From Leisingera caerulea DSM 24564 (GTDB taxonomy: Bacteria; Pseudomonadota; Alphaproteobacteria; Rhodobacterales; Rhodobacteraceae): 64,000 bases of DNA. Positions 56,177-64,000 of this stretch are shown here, in pieces. The position numbers were made by a program, and so were the translations under genes. The stretch lies in contig NZ_KI421513.1 of NCBI RefSeq assembly GCF_000473325.1, positions 859,217 through 923,216 on the forward strand, read 5' to 3'. The number at the start of each line of letters is the position of its first letter. Positions within the stretch are counted from its first letter, which is position 1. Below the pieces are notes generated by a model that ran no database searches, had not been told where the DNA came from, and saw only the letters and a program-made list of their open reading frames with translations.

Positions 56177-57016
56177 TCAAGGTGATGGCTGGACAGATCC
56201 CCCCTGCACCGGCGGCACGGCCCGCTGATAAAGATGCCATGTGGTGTGGCCAAGGACCGGCAAGGTGAAGATCAGGCCCAGAAACGCCGGAACCAGCGAC
56301 ACCAGCATAGCCGCCGAGATGATCGCCGCCCAGGCGAGCATGACCACCGGGCTTTCCGAGACAACGCGAAGGGACGTCAGCATCGCGGACACGAAATTGG
56401 TTTCCCGGTCCATCAGCATCGGCATGGCGATGACGGTCAACGAGAACAGAACAACCGACAAAAAGGCGCCTACACAGGTGCCAATTGCAAGGAAGGTCCA
56501 GCCCTGCGGCGTGAAGAATACGGTGCTCAGAAAACCGTCAAAATCCGAGAAGGACGCATCCTTGAGGATGATCGCCAGCCAAAGCCGGATCTGGTAAATC
56601 CACACCCAGAAAATGAACAGGGTGACAAAAGCCATCCAGCCCAGTTCGCGCTTACGCTGATCGGCCACCACGGTGAGGATATCGGACCAGCCGAAGCGCT
56701 CTCCCTTTTGCAGCCGGCGGGACATTTCATACAGCCCGGCGGCGGCGAATGGCGCGACCAGCGGAAAGCCCACAGCGGCGGGAATGATCATCCAGATCGC
56801 GCCGAGCCAGACCAGGCACCAGACAAACAGGATCCCGAAAACCGCATAGAACAGGCCGAAGAATCCGCTCATGAAAGGGTGCGCGCGGAAGTCGGACACC
56901 CCGGCCTTCAGCGACGCGGCGATATCGCCCGCGGTCACCTTATTGACCTCAGGCACAAACTGCGGCGGCGGTTTCAGTTTGTCCGGCGGTGTGGACCCTG
57001 CGGTCTTGGATGTCAT
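56177..57016 (-). CDS. DUF2189 domain-containing integral membrane protein
   Basis: 279 residues. A soluble basic N-terminus with PPDKLKPPPQFVPEVNKV is followed by about six membrane segments. The DUF2189 features include SLKAGVSDFRAHPFMSGFFGLFYAVFG and PLVAPFAAAGLYEMSRRLQKGE. Function unknown; members are often near cytochrome oxidase genes, but not here. ATG 57016 has GGGAGGAG seven bases upstream, the strongest ribosome site in this stretch. Confidence 0.85.
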   Translation of the reverse strand: MTSKTAGSTPPDKLKPPPQFVPEVNKVTAGDIAASLKAGVSDFRAHPFMSGFFGLFYAVFGILFVWCLVWLGAIWMIIPAAVGFPLVAPFAAAGLYEMSRRLQKGERFGWSDILTVVADQRKRELGWMAFVTLFIFWVWIYQIRLWLAIILKDASFSDFDGFLSTVFFTPQGWTFLAIGTCVGAFLSVVLFSLTVIAMPMLMDRETNFVSAMLTSLRVVSESPVVMLAWAAIISAAMLVSLVPAFLGLIFTLPVLGHTTWHLYQRAVPPVQGGSVQPSP

Positions 57017-57200
57017 GACACACTCCTCCCAAAGCATGGCACCGCGCTGGCCCGCTTGCCAATCGGCCCGCGGTGAAACAGACATCCCTCCCCGCCAGCA
57101 AGTGTGCATCAGGCGAGGCTCAACGGCAAGTGGGGAGTGGAGCAGCCAAACCCGCGCGGCAGGCTTGGCCGCCCCTTGGCTGATACAGCTGACTCAACAG

Positions 57201-57229
57201 AAAAACCCCCGCCGGTCTCCCGGCGGGGG
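57201..57229 (-). terminator. Terminator of the L2-L16 block
   Basis: On the minus strand CCCCCGCCGG and CCGGCGGGGG form a perfect 10-bp stem with a four-base loop, followed by TTTTT, 26 bases after rplP. Confidence 0.95.
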
Positions 57230-57255
57230 CTTTCATTTCATGGCAGTCGTGAAAC

Positions 57256-57669
57256 TTACCAGTCTTCGCGGACCACGACGCGGGTCTTGACCGGCAGCTT
57301 CATCGCCGCCAGGCGCAGGGCCTCGCGGGCGACTTCATCGCTGACGCCGTCGATCTCAAACATCACGCGGCCAGGCTTAACCTTGGCTGCCCAGTAGTCC
57401 ACGGAACCTTTACCTTTACCCATACGGACTTCGGTCGGCTTCGAGGTCACCGGAGTGTCCGGGAAGATACGGATCCAAACACGGCCCTGACGCTTCATGT
57501 GGCGGGTCATGGCACGGCGGGCAGCCTCGATCTGGCGTGCAGTCACACGCTCAGGGGTGGTTGCCTTCAGGCCATAGGTGCCGAAGTTCAGGTCGGAGCC
57601 GCCTTTTGCCAGGCCGTGGATCCGGCCCTTATGCATCTTGCGGAATTTAGTGCGCTTTGGCTGAAGCAT
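57256..57669 (-). CDS. rplP: 50S ribosomal protein L16
   Basis: 137 residues. [38 protein letters not shown] and the [24 protein letters not shown] block are diagnostic; it lies near the A site and PTC. It ends block two; L29 is not next to it. Confidence 0.98.
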   Translation of the reverse strand: MLQPKRTKFRKMHKGRIHGLAKGGSDLNFGTYGLKATTPERVTARQIEAARRAMTRHMKRQGRVWIRIFPDTPVTSKPTEVRMGKGKGSVDYWAAKVKPGRVMFEIDGVSDEVAREALRLAAMKLPVKTRVVVREDW

Positions 57670-57681
57670 CTCAAATCCTCC

Positions 57682-58392
57682 TTAGCGACGGCCGCCACCG
57701 GCACCACGGGGTGCAGGGCCGTCCTGGATTTCTTGTGCTTTACGGTCACGCGCCGAAGGATCGTGCTCCATGATCTCGCCTTTGAAGATCCAGACCTTGA
57801 TCCCGATGATCCCGTAGGGGGTCATCGCTTCGGAGTGTGCGTAATCGATGTCGGCACGCAGGGTGTGCAGCGGCACGCGGCCTTCACGGTACCATTCGGT
57901 ACGCGCGATTTCCGCACCGCCCAGACGGCCAGCGACGTTCACCCGGATACCCAGGGCGCCCATGCGCATGGCGTTCTGCACGGCCCGTTTCATGGCACGG
58001 CGGAAGGACACACGGCGCTCCAGCTGCTGGGCGATGGACTCGCCAACCAGCTGAGCATCCAGTTCCGGCTTGCGCACTTCAACGATGTTGAGGTGCAGCT
58101 CGGAGTCGGTCATCTTGGCAATTTTCTTGCGCAGGACTTCGATGTCCGCGCCTTTCTTGCCGATGATGACGCCCGGACGGGCGGTGTGAATGGTCACGCG
58201 GCATTTCTTGTGCGGGCGTTCGATGATCACGCGCGCAATGCCAGCCTGCTTGCACTCTTCCTTGATGAACTCGCGGATTTTGATGTCCTCGAGCAGCAGA
58301 TCACCATAGTCTTTGGTGTCGGCGTACCAGCGGCTGTCCCAGGTGCGGTTCACCTGCAGGCGCATGCCGATCGGATTGACTTTCTGACCCAT
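57682..58392 (-). CDS. rpsC: 30S ribosomal protein S3
   Basis: 236 residues. [25 protein letters not shown], the KH region [20 protein letters not shown] and [12 protein letters not shown] identify S3, at the mRNA entry. It overlaps the L22 stop by one base. Confidence 0.98.
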   Translation of the reverse strand: MGQKVNPIGMRLQVNRTWDSRWYADTKDYGDLLLEDIKIREFIKEECKQAGIARVIIERPHKKCRVTIHTARPGVIIGKKGADIEVLRKKIAKMTDSELHLNIVEVRKPELDAQLVGESIAQQLERRVSFRRAMKRAVQNAMRMGALGIRVNVAGRLGGAEIARTEWYREGRVPLHTLRADIDYAHSEAMTPYGIIGIKVWIFKGEIMEHDPSARDRKAQEIQDGPAPRGAGGGRR

Positions 58393-58772
58393 TAGGCTTG
58401 CTCCTCAACTTGACGCACCTTGATGGTGATCTCCGCGAACGGCTTCAGGATTTTGCCGAACCGGCCACGAGCCCGCGGACGGCCGCGCTTCATGGTCAGG
58501 TTCTTGCCAACCCATGCCTCGGCGACGATCAGTTCATCGACGTCCAGGTTGTGGTTGTTCTCAGCGTTCGCAATCGCGGACTGAAGGCATTTCTTCACGT
58601 CCTGCGCAATCCGCTTGTTGGAGAAAGTCAGGTCGGTCAGCGCCTTCTCGACTTTCTTGCCGCGGATCATCTGAGCCACCAGGTTCAGTTTCTGCGGGGA
58701 GGTACGGAGCATGCGCAGTTTTGCCATTGCTTCGTTGTCTGCCACGCGGCGGGGGTTCTTTTCCTTGCCCAT
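58392..58772 (-). CDS. rplV: 50S ribosomal protein L22
   Basis: 126 residues. [29 protein letters not shown] and the C-terminal [21 protein letters not shown] fit L22, whose loop lines the exit tunnel. It lies three bases after rpsS. Confidence 0.97.
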   Translation of the reverse strand: MGKEKNPRRVADNEAMAKLRMLRTSPQKLNLVAQMIRGKKVEKALTDLTFSNKRIAQDVKKCLQSAIANAENNHNLDVDELIVAEAWVGKNLTMKRGRPRARGRFGKILKPFAEITIKVRQVEEQA

Positions 58773-58775
58773 GAC

Positions 58776-59054
58776 TTACTTCCGCTTCGCTTTTTTGTCT
58801 GCGGCATGGCCATAATAGGTGCGGGTCGGCGAGTACTCACCGAACTTCTGACCGATCATGTCTTCCGAGACGTTGACTGGGATGTGCTTTTTGCCGTTGT
58901 AGACACCAAAGGTCAGGCCGACGAACTGCGGCAAGATGGTGGAACGGCGCGACCAGATCTTGATCACTTCATTGCGGCCCGATTCACGCGCTGCTTCGGC
59001 CTTTTTCAGGACGTAAGCATCAACGAAGGGGCCTTTCCATACGGAACGTGCCAT
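58776..59054 (-). CDS. rpsS: 30S ribosomal protein S19
   Basis: 92 residues. [48 protein letters not shown] and the C-terminal [17 protein letters not shown] are diagnostic. It lies three bases after rplB. Confidence 0.98.
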   Translation of the reverse strand: MARSVWKGPFVDAYVLKKAEAARESGRNEVIKIWSRRSTILPQFVGLTFGVYNGKKHIPVNVSEDMIGQKFGEYSPTRTYYGHAADKKAKRK

Positions 59055-59057
59055 GGA

Positions 59058-59900
59058 TTAGCGGCCTTTCTTCTTGGCGTGGCGCGAGCGGACGATGAGC
59101 TTCTGCGACGCCTTGTTTTTGTTGCGGGTCCGTTTGCCCTTGGTCGGTTTGCCCCAGGGGGTCACCGGGTGGCGGCCACCGGAGGTCCGGCCTTCACCAC
59201 CGCCGTGGGGGTGGTCGATCGGGTTCATGACGACACCACGCACGGAGGGACGCTTGCCCTTGTGGCGCATACGGCCGGCTTTACCGAAGTTCTGGTTCGA
59301 GTTGTCCGGGTTCGACACGGCACCGACGGTGGCCATGCATTCCTGACGCACCAGGCGCAGTTCGCCCGAGGACAGGCGGATCTGAGCGTAACCGCCGTCA
59401 CGGCCAACGAACTGAGCGTAAGTACCGGCTGCACGGGCGATCTGGCCGCCTTTGCCGGGCTTCATTTCGATGTTGTGAACGATGGTACCGATCGGCATGC
59501 CCGAGAACGGCATTGCGTTGCCCGGCTTGATGTCGGCTTTTGCAGACGCCACGACCTTGTCGCCGACAGCCAGACGCTGCGGCGCCAGGATGTAGGCTTG
59601 CTCGCCGTCTTCGTATTTGATCAGCGCGATGAATGCGGTCCGGTTCGGGTCGTATTCGATCCGCTCAACGGTGGCCGCAACATCAAATTTGTTCCGTTTG
59701 AAGTCAACGATCCGGTAGAGGCGCTTTGCGCCGCCGCCACGGCGGCGTGCAGTGATCCGTCCGGTGTTGTTCCGGCCGCCCGATTTGGTCAGACCCTCAG
59801 TGAGGGATTTGACCGGACGCCCTTTCCAAAGCTCCGAACGGTCGATCAGAACCAGCCCACGCTGGCCCGGCGTCGTCGGCTTATACGACTTGAGTGCCAT
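59058..59900 (-). CDS. rplB: 50S ribosomal protein L2
   Basis: 280 residues. [28 protein letters not shown] and the C-terminal [26 protein letters not shown] identify L2, needed for peptidyl transfer and subunit joining. It is the first gene of block two; the normally preceding L23 is 2.3 kb away. Confidence 0.98.
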   Translation of the reverse strand: MALKSYKPTTPGQRGLVLIDRSELWKGRPVKSLTEGLTKSGGRNNTGRITARRRGGGAKRLYRIVDFKRNKFDVAATVERIEYDPNRTAFIALIKYEDGEQAYILAPQRLAVGDKVVASAKADIKPGNAMPFSGMPIGTIVHNIEMKPGKGGQIARAAGTYAQFVGRDGGYAQIRLSSGELRLVRQECMATVGAVSNPDNSNQNFGKAGRMRHKGKRPSVRGVVMNPIDHPHGGGEGRTSGGRHPVTPWGKPTKGKRTRNKNKASQKLIVRSRHAKKKGR

Positions 59901-60033
59901 GCTTTCTGTCTTCCGTTTAGCGTGCAGGCCCTTAGGTTCTTGTCTTTGGACCCGCTATGTTTAAGGCCCCCGTAGGTGCCTGAGTTATAGGGCCCCGAAG
60001 GTCCCCAGGTTCGAACATCCTGACAAACGTAAC

Positions 60034-60056
60034 GACCCCGGAACGAATCCGGGGTC
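60034..60056 (-). terminator. Hairpin upstream of rplB, possible terminator of the inserted cassette
   Basis: GACCCCGGA and TCCGGGGTC pair (9 bp) around five bases. On the minus strand GTTACGTTTG follows, a weak T-run. It may end the AT-rich cassette transcript or form part of the L2 leader. Confidence 0.55.
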
Positions 60057-60084
60057 TGCAGGATGGATGGCGTTTAGCAGAGTC

Positions 60085-60093
60085 GGGGGGGGG
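60085..60093. other. Run of nine G beside the AT-rich cassette
   Basis: G9 at 60085-60093 marks the point where composition changes from core-like to AT-rich. A C7 run at 62164-62170 lies at the other side. Could be chance or a relic of integration. Confidence 0.35.
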
Positions 60094-60141
60094 TGGCAAT
60101 GGCCCAGCGGCAGGTATGAAACTTTTTCCGGATTGCGGCTC

Positions 60142-60255
60142 TTAGCTCGAGCGATTTAGGGAAATTAAGAAATACACGACGTATCCTACCGCTGCAAAAG
60201 CGGACATTGCAAAAAGACTGACTACCATGGGGTTTTCGAAGAGATACGTTTCCAT
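60142..60255 (-). CDS. Small single-pass membrane protein, 37 residues
   Basis: ATG 60255 to TAA 60142. METYLFENPM is followed by a hydrophobic segment (VVSLFAMSAFAAVGYVVYFLISL) and a short polar tail LNRSS. GGAAGG is placed just before the start (GGAAGGTGAC-ATG). It lies downstream of two other genes of the AT-rich cassette in the same direction. No family recognised; reality rests on the ribosome site, position and membrane profile. Confidence 0.5.
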   Translation of the reverse strand: METYLFENPMVVSLFAMSAFAAVGYVVYFLISLNRSS

Positions 60256-60376
60256 GTCACCTTCCAACTGCGAAGCCCTTCGCTGAGACGCATACATTAT
60301 TAGCGACTACATATGAACATCCACTTAATCCGCCACGCGCTCTCTTCCAGCCTACAGTCAAAATAATGGAGTAAAC

Positions 60377-60796
60377 TTACCGTGTGCCCTCGCGAGGTTT
60401 CCCGAACACCGCCTCGGACATGATAGTGAAAACCCCGCCGAAGACAGCCTCCGCTGCAACTACATACCTCTTGAAGTCATCGACGCTTTGATCGCCATCC
60501 AACTTCCAAAGCCCATCAACCAAGATGTAGAAGAACATCAGAGGCACCACTATCGCAAAGACCGCAAAGAAAACGTTCGCCCTAGCGGTTTCTGAGAGTT
60601 TTATGTCTGCATGCTTCACTGCGTACAGAGCCGCGCTTGTCAAGGCGGCAACAGTCAAGGGAATGAAAATTGCAACAACATCACTTTTAGAAGAAGGGCT
60701 GACGGAGTCATTAGACGTAATAACAAAATAACAAATTGCATGCCCGCCCAAAAGTATAAACCCAAAAGTCATTGCAATTAGTCCACGGGGAAACAT
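60377..60796 (-). CDS. Hypothetical four-helix membrane protein (AT-rich cassette)
   Basis: 139 residues with hydrophobic segments at about 7-28, 42-62, 76-98 and a weaker one near 118-132. No family recognised. AGGAGG sits five bases before ATG 60796, a perfect ribosome site overlapping the end of the upstream gene; a GTG at 60802 is less likely. It is co-transcribed with the secreted protein gene. Composition is AT-rich compared with core genes. Confidence 0.7.
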   Translation of the reverse strand: MFPRGLIAMTFGFILLGGHAICYFVITSNDSVSPSSKSDVVAIFIPLTVAALTSAALYAVKHADIKLSETARANVFFAVFAIVVPLMFFYILVDGLWKLDGDQSVDDFKRYVVAAEAVFGGVFTIMSEAVFGKPREGTR

Positions 60797-60798
60797 AG

Positions 60799-62037
60799 TC
60801 ACCTCCTCACCATCGCCTTGAATCCAAAATGCTCTTCTAAAGTTTGCGCCACATACTCAGTTGCCCTTACCGCGAGCTCTCGCTCTGTTCCATCACCGTG
60901 TTTAATCGGCGAAAACTTCTCATACGCCGGGCCAGAGGATTTACGATCAAACTTTCTTGTGAACGAGAATGTCAGATCTGCAATCAAGCGCCCACCTCTA
61001 TCGGATATGCTAATAAAGCAAAAAACCCTCAGCCAAACTGGATAACGGCCAAACTTCATATCATCACTATGAAGAAAACAATCCCACGTAGGTCTACCGC
61101 CATAATAACTGTACTTACAAAGCTCGTCAGGACCTGCAAGCACCCCAAAGAAAGTTTTCATCCTCGAGTTTATGTTCTTTACGTCTTCAGGATTTTTTAA
61201 GATTTCTCCGAAAAAATTGTCTTGCTCATTCATTTCCAGTTGAAGATTGTGGAAGTTGATAGGGCGATAAGCAGGTGATCTGCTGACGACCTTCCAGGAA
61301 GAGAAATCTAAGGTCCCATCCCGCAGAGAAGGCCCAACAGCTTCCGCGACAGCTTTCAGGACCGACGGAGAAGTAACAAGCATCGCGCCATCAAATTGAC
61401 TAGTGGAAAAGGTTGCAACAGAAGTCTCCGCGTTCTGAGAACGAGCTACCAGCTTTGCGGCTGGTACAAGCGACTGCTCCATAACGATACCAACCTCAGA
61501 ACTCTCTTGGCACAATTCCAAAAATCCGATTCTGCAAAGATGACTGTTGATCTCCATAGCGCCAACATAGTCCTGAAACCGCATTCCACGCTCGTCCCTA
61601 TTTCTCCCGTAATAGTTCAACAGCTCTACTGCGTCCTGATCTGCCTTTAGCGTGGTCCCAATCAAGCTATCATAGCAATTTTGGCAAAAGTCAGCTTTCT
61701 GCCAAGCGCTATTACTGTCAAGCTTGCGCAAATTGTATGCAGACGAAAAATCCTTAGGCAGATCGTGATCCTCAGTAACTACACTCAACGTTCGATTACT
61801 TCGGTCGATTTTTCCATTAACCGGAAAATGAAAAAAACCCTTCTGGGGATCATAAGTCGTAACATGCCCAACATACTCCGAAAAACCTGGCGCATTGGTT
61901 TCAACTCTTGTGAGAGATAAATAGCCATCGTTCTGGACTGACAGACCTATGTCTTGGGCCGCGGCGGTCGAGACGCAAAGAAAGCTCAACATAAAAAGTG
62001 ACGTGCAAGAGACGCTAACCATAACACTTAGCCACAT
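60799..62037 (-). CDS. Hypothetical secreted protein, 412 residues (AT-rich cassette)
   Basis: A signal peptide covers about residues 1-28 (MWLSVMVSVSCTSLFMLSF...AAAQD, cleaved after AAAQ or AAA). The mature part is soluble, with cysteines in KADFCQNCYDS and near CRIGFLELCQES and CKYSYYGGRPTWDC that could bind metal or form disulfides. No known domain is recognised. The base composition is clearly more AT-rich than the flanking ribosomal genes, with many A/T-ending codons, suggesting transfer. It is followed immediately by the membrane protein gene. Confidence 0.72.
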   Translation of the reverse strand: MWLSVMVSVSCTSLFMLSFLCVSTAAAQDIGLSVQNDGYLSLTRVETNAPGFSEYVGHVTTYDPQKGFFHFPVNGKIDRSNRTLSVVTEDHDLPKDFSSAYNLRKLDSNSAWQKADFCQNCYDSLIGTTLKADQDAVELLNYYGRNRDERGMRFQDYVGAMEINSHLCRIGFLELCQESSEVGIVMEQSLVPAAKLVARSQNAETSVATFSTSQFDGAMLVTSPSVLKAVAEAVGPSLRDGTLDFSSWKVVSRSPAYRPINFHNLQLEMNEQDNFFGEILKNPEDVKNINSRMKTFFGVLAGPDELCKYSYYGGRPTWDCFLHSDDMKFGRYPVWLRVFCFISISDRGGRLIADLTFSFTRKFDRKSSGPAYEKFSPIKHGDGTERELAVRATEYVAQTLEEHFGFKAMVRR

Positions 62038-62179
62038 TCATCCAAGACGAGAACTCAACTTAAACTATGTGACCCTATGAGGTTCAATGCAAGGGACAAG
62101 TGGAAGTGCGGGACGGCGCTGGCGTAGCGGCCCGCGGGATTGATACCGCGCCAGGGTTAGACTCCCCCCCAAAAAAACG

Positions 62180-62206
62180 AAAAAGGCCCCCGCTTCCGCG
62201 AGGGCC
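62180..62206 (-). terminator. Terminator of the S10-L3-L4-L23 block
   Basis: On the minus strand GGCCCTCGC-GGAA-GCGGGGGCC (9 bp, one G-T pair) followed by TTTTTCGTTTTTTT, 28 bases after rplW. Confidence 0.92.
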
Positions 62207-62233
62207 TCTCAATCTTCTCAAAGACACGGGATC

Positions 62234-62530
62234 TCAGAGTCCGGTGGACACGTCGATGGTGTTGCCTTCTTCCAGGGTCACATAGGCTTTTTTCACGTCC
62301 TTGCGGCGGCCGATCTGGCCGCGGAAACGCTTCACCTTACCCTTGGTGACTGTGGTGTTGACCGCTTTCACCTTCACACCAAAGAGCGCCTCGACAGCTT
62401 CCTTGATCTGCGGCTTGTTGGAGTCGATTGCCACTTCGAACACCACCGCGCCGTTTTCGGACGCCATGGTGGATTTCTCGGTGATGATCGGCTTGCGGAT
62501 CACGTCGTAGTGTTCTGCCTTCACGCTCAT
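62234..62530 (-). CDS. rplW: 50S ribosomal protein L23
   Basis: 98 residues. [20 protein letters not shown] and [32 protein letters not shown] identify L23, the exit-tunnel docking site for trigger factor and SRP. It overlaps the L4 stop (ATGA) and is followed by a strong terminator. Confidence 0.98.
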   Translation of the reverse strand: MSVKAEHYDVIRKPIITEKSTMASENGAVVFEVAIDSNKPQIKEAVEALFGVKVKAVNTTVTKGKVKRFRGQIGRRKDVKKAYVTLEEGNTIDVSTGL

Positions 62531-63144
62531 TTCAGACGAGCCTCCAGTGCTTCGACACCCGCCTTGGTGATCACCAGGGTGTCACGCTTCAGGATGTCAT
62601 AGACGTTGGCACCGATGGTCGGCAGGATGTCCAGACCTTCGATGTTGCGCGACGCTTGCAGGAAGCCTTCGTTGACCGATGCGCCGTCGATGATCAGCGC
62701 GCGCTTCCAGCCCAGGTTTTTCACCTGCTTGGCCAGAGCTGCGGTCTTGCCTTCGGCAGCAGCGTCCTCGATGATGACCAGCTCGCCCGCTTTGGCTTTG
62801 GCGGACAGCGCGTGGCGCAGGCCCAGCTTGCGGAACTTCTTGGTCAGCTCGTGGCCGTGCGACCGGACAACGGGGCCCTTGTAGATGCCGCCCTTGCGGA
62901 AGATCGGCGCGTTGCGGTCACCGTGGCGTGCGCCGCCGGTGCCCTTCTGGCGGTAGATCTTCTTGGTCGAGTAGGAGGTCTCGGAGCGGGTCTTCACCTT
63001 GTGGGTGCCCTGCTGCGCATTGTTGCGCTGCCAGCGGACCACACGGTGCAGGATGTCCGCACGCGGCTCCAGGCCGAACAGGTCTTCGGACAGCTCGATG
63101 TCGCCAGCCTTGCCGCCGTCGAGTTTGATCACGTCAAGTTTCAT
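62527..63144 (-). CDS. rplD: 50S ribosomal protein L4
   Basis: 205 residues. [22 protein letters not shown] and LLVKTDVK-like [30 protein letters not shown] match L4. In E. coli L4 autoregulates its operon by attenuation; whether it does so here cannot be seen because the leader is outside the window. It overlaps the L3 stop. Confidence 0.97.
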   Translation of the reverse strand: MKLDVIKLDGGKAGDIELSEDLFGLEPRADILHRVVRWQRNNAQQGTHKVKTRSETSYSTKKIYRQKGTGGARHGDRNAPIFRKGGIYKGPVVRSHGHELTKKFRKLGLRHALSAKAKAGELVIIEDAAAEGKTAALAKQVKNLGWKRALIIDGASVNEGFLQASRNIEGLDILPTIGANVYDILKRDTLVITKAGVEALEARLK

Positions 63145-63845
63145 GCTTCACCACCTTCCGCGGAAGCTTCCGCAGTTTTCAGAGCGGCCGGGAAAGGCAG
63201 ACCCTCGGGGGCTTTCTTCTTCACGGCATCCTTGACGGTAACCCAGCCGGATTTCGGGCCCGGAACGGCGCCCTTGATGAAGACCAGGCCGCGCTCGGCG
63301 TCGGTTTTCACCACTTCCAGGTTCTGGGTGGTCACGCGGGCTGCGCCCATGTGGCCGGCCATCTTCTTGCCTTTGAAGACCTTGCCCGGGTCCTGACACT
63401 GACCGGTCGAACCGTGCGAACGGTGCGAGATCGACACACCGTGCGAGGCGCGCAGGCCGCCGAAGTTGTGCCGCTTCATGGCACCGGCGAAACCTTTACC
63501 GATCGAGGTGCCGGTCACGTCCACTTTCTGGCCAGCCAGGAAGTGTTCGGCCGAGATTTCGGCACCGACTTCGATCAGGCCGTCCGCGGGCACGCGGAAT
63601 TCGACCAGCTTGCGCTTGGGTTCAACCTTGGCAGCTGCGAAGACACCGCGCATGGCTTGCGAAGTACGCTTTGCCTTGGCGGAGCCAGCACCCAGCTGAA
63701 CGGCGGTGTAGCCGTCTTTTTCCTCGGTGCGCTGTGCAACAACCTGCAGGCCGTCCAGCGACAGAACGGTCACAGGAATCTGCTTGCCGTCTTCCATGAA
63801 CAGCCGGGTCATGCCGACTTTCTTTGCGATAATACCGGAACGCAT
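63141..63845 (-). CDS. rplC: 50S ribosomal protein L3
   Basis: 234 residues. [49 protein letters not shown] and [22 protein letters not shown] are diagnostic; a 20-residue Ala-rich C-terminal tail extends past the usual end. It is an early assembly protein near the PTC. Confidence 0.98.
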   Translation of the reverse strand: MRSGIIAKKVGMTRLFMEDGKQIPVTVLSLDGLQVVAQRTEEKDGYTAVQLGAGSAKAKRTSQAMRGVFAAAKVEPKRKLVEFRVPADGLIEVGAEISAEHFLAGQKVDVTGTSIGKGFAGAMKRHNFGGLRASHGVSISHRSHGSTGQCQDPGKVFKGKKMAGHMGAARVTTQNLEVVKTDAERGLVFIKGAVPGPKSGWVTVKDAVKKKAPEGLPFPAALKTAEASAEGGEA

Positions 63846-63863
63846 ATCTAATACCCTCCGATC

Positions 63864-64000
63864 TTACGACTGCAGCTTGATTTCGACGTCAACGCCGGCG
63901 GCCAGGTCGAGCTTCATCAGCGCGTCCACGGTCTGCGGAGTCGGGTCGACGATGTCGAGAAGACGCTTGTGAGTGCGGATCTCGAACTGGTCGCGGGATT
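63864..64000 (-). CDS. rpsJ: 30S ribosomal protein S10, N-terminal part outside window
   Basis: The C-terminal 45 or so residues are present, ending in TAA 63864. [42 protein letters not shown] is the conserved S10/NusE tail, given here as a recognised block. It heads the S10 operon, 18 bases before rplC. Confidence 0.97.
   Translation of the reverse strand, partial: SRDQFEIRTHKRLLDIVDPTPQTVDALMKLDLAAGVDVEIKLQS

Overview
The window is chromosomal DNA of a Roseobacter-group alphaproteobacterium (Rhodobacteraceae). The evidence is the GC-rich coding sequence, the alphaproteobacterial ribosomal-protein sequences, an AapJQMP amino-acid importer, an ATP12-type chaperone, DUF1127 genes followed by CCUCCUCC-loop hairpins, and Roseobacter-style housekeeping order (rpmH-rnpA-yidD ... 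yidC-MOSC-engB ... argB). Genus-level placement (Leisingera/Phaeobacter/Ruegeria-like) is an impression, not a measurement.

Layout. 1-5.4 kb is accessory: a capsule-type polysaccharide protein cut by the window edge, an MFS exporter divergent from a MocR regulator, and a secreted SGNH hydrolase with RTX repeats. A tRNA-Arg(ACG) follows. 5.9-9.6 kb is a minus-strand operon of a VTT membrane protein, a flavin disulfide reductase and an orphan histidine kinase. 9.8-23.8 kb is mostly plus-strand housekeeping: rpmH, rnpA, yidD, ttcA, a GGDEF/EAL protein, yidC, MOSC, engB, DUF2946/PepSY membrane proteins, argB, a sterol-desaturase-like enzyme, an Fe-S protein, a SixA-like phosphatase and DUF411. 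23.9-34.3 kb is minus strand: aapJQMP, an ATP12 chaperone, a HAD phosphatase, rluC, crcB, rarA and a DegQ-type protease. At 34.5-35.8 kb lies aroG behind a probable attenuator: a near-leaderless 25-residue leader peptide with seven aromatic residues, followed by an intrinsic terminator. A CHASE3-type chemoreceptor follows.

From 38.4 kb to the end lies the S10/spc/alpha ribosomal-protein supercluster on the minus strand. It is split into five blocks: S10-L3-L4-L23 | L2-S19-L22-S3-L16 | L29-S17-L14-L24-L5-S14-S8-L6-L18-S5-L30 | L15-SecY-Adk | S13-S11-RpoA-L17. Each block ends at its own intrinsic terminator, and at least blocks four and five have a recognisable promoter. Unrelated cargo sits in the gaps. 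It includes an AT-rich set of a secreted, a membrane and a 37-residue membrane protein; an HBM chemoreceptor with a 2OG-oxygenase-like protein, an FkbM methyltransferase and a DUF2189 protein; a membrane protein, two DUF1127 genes each followed by a Cuckoo-type RNA, and an AT-rich orphan; and a small secreted protein.

Two families of dispersed intergenic hairpin repeats recur through the window. The strongest leads are the aroG attenuator, the paired DUF1127/Cuckoo RNA units inside the ribosomal cluster, and the AT-rich cassette between L23 and L2. All assignments come from reading the sequence and family knowledge; no database search was run.
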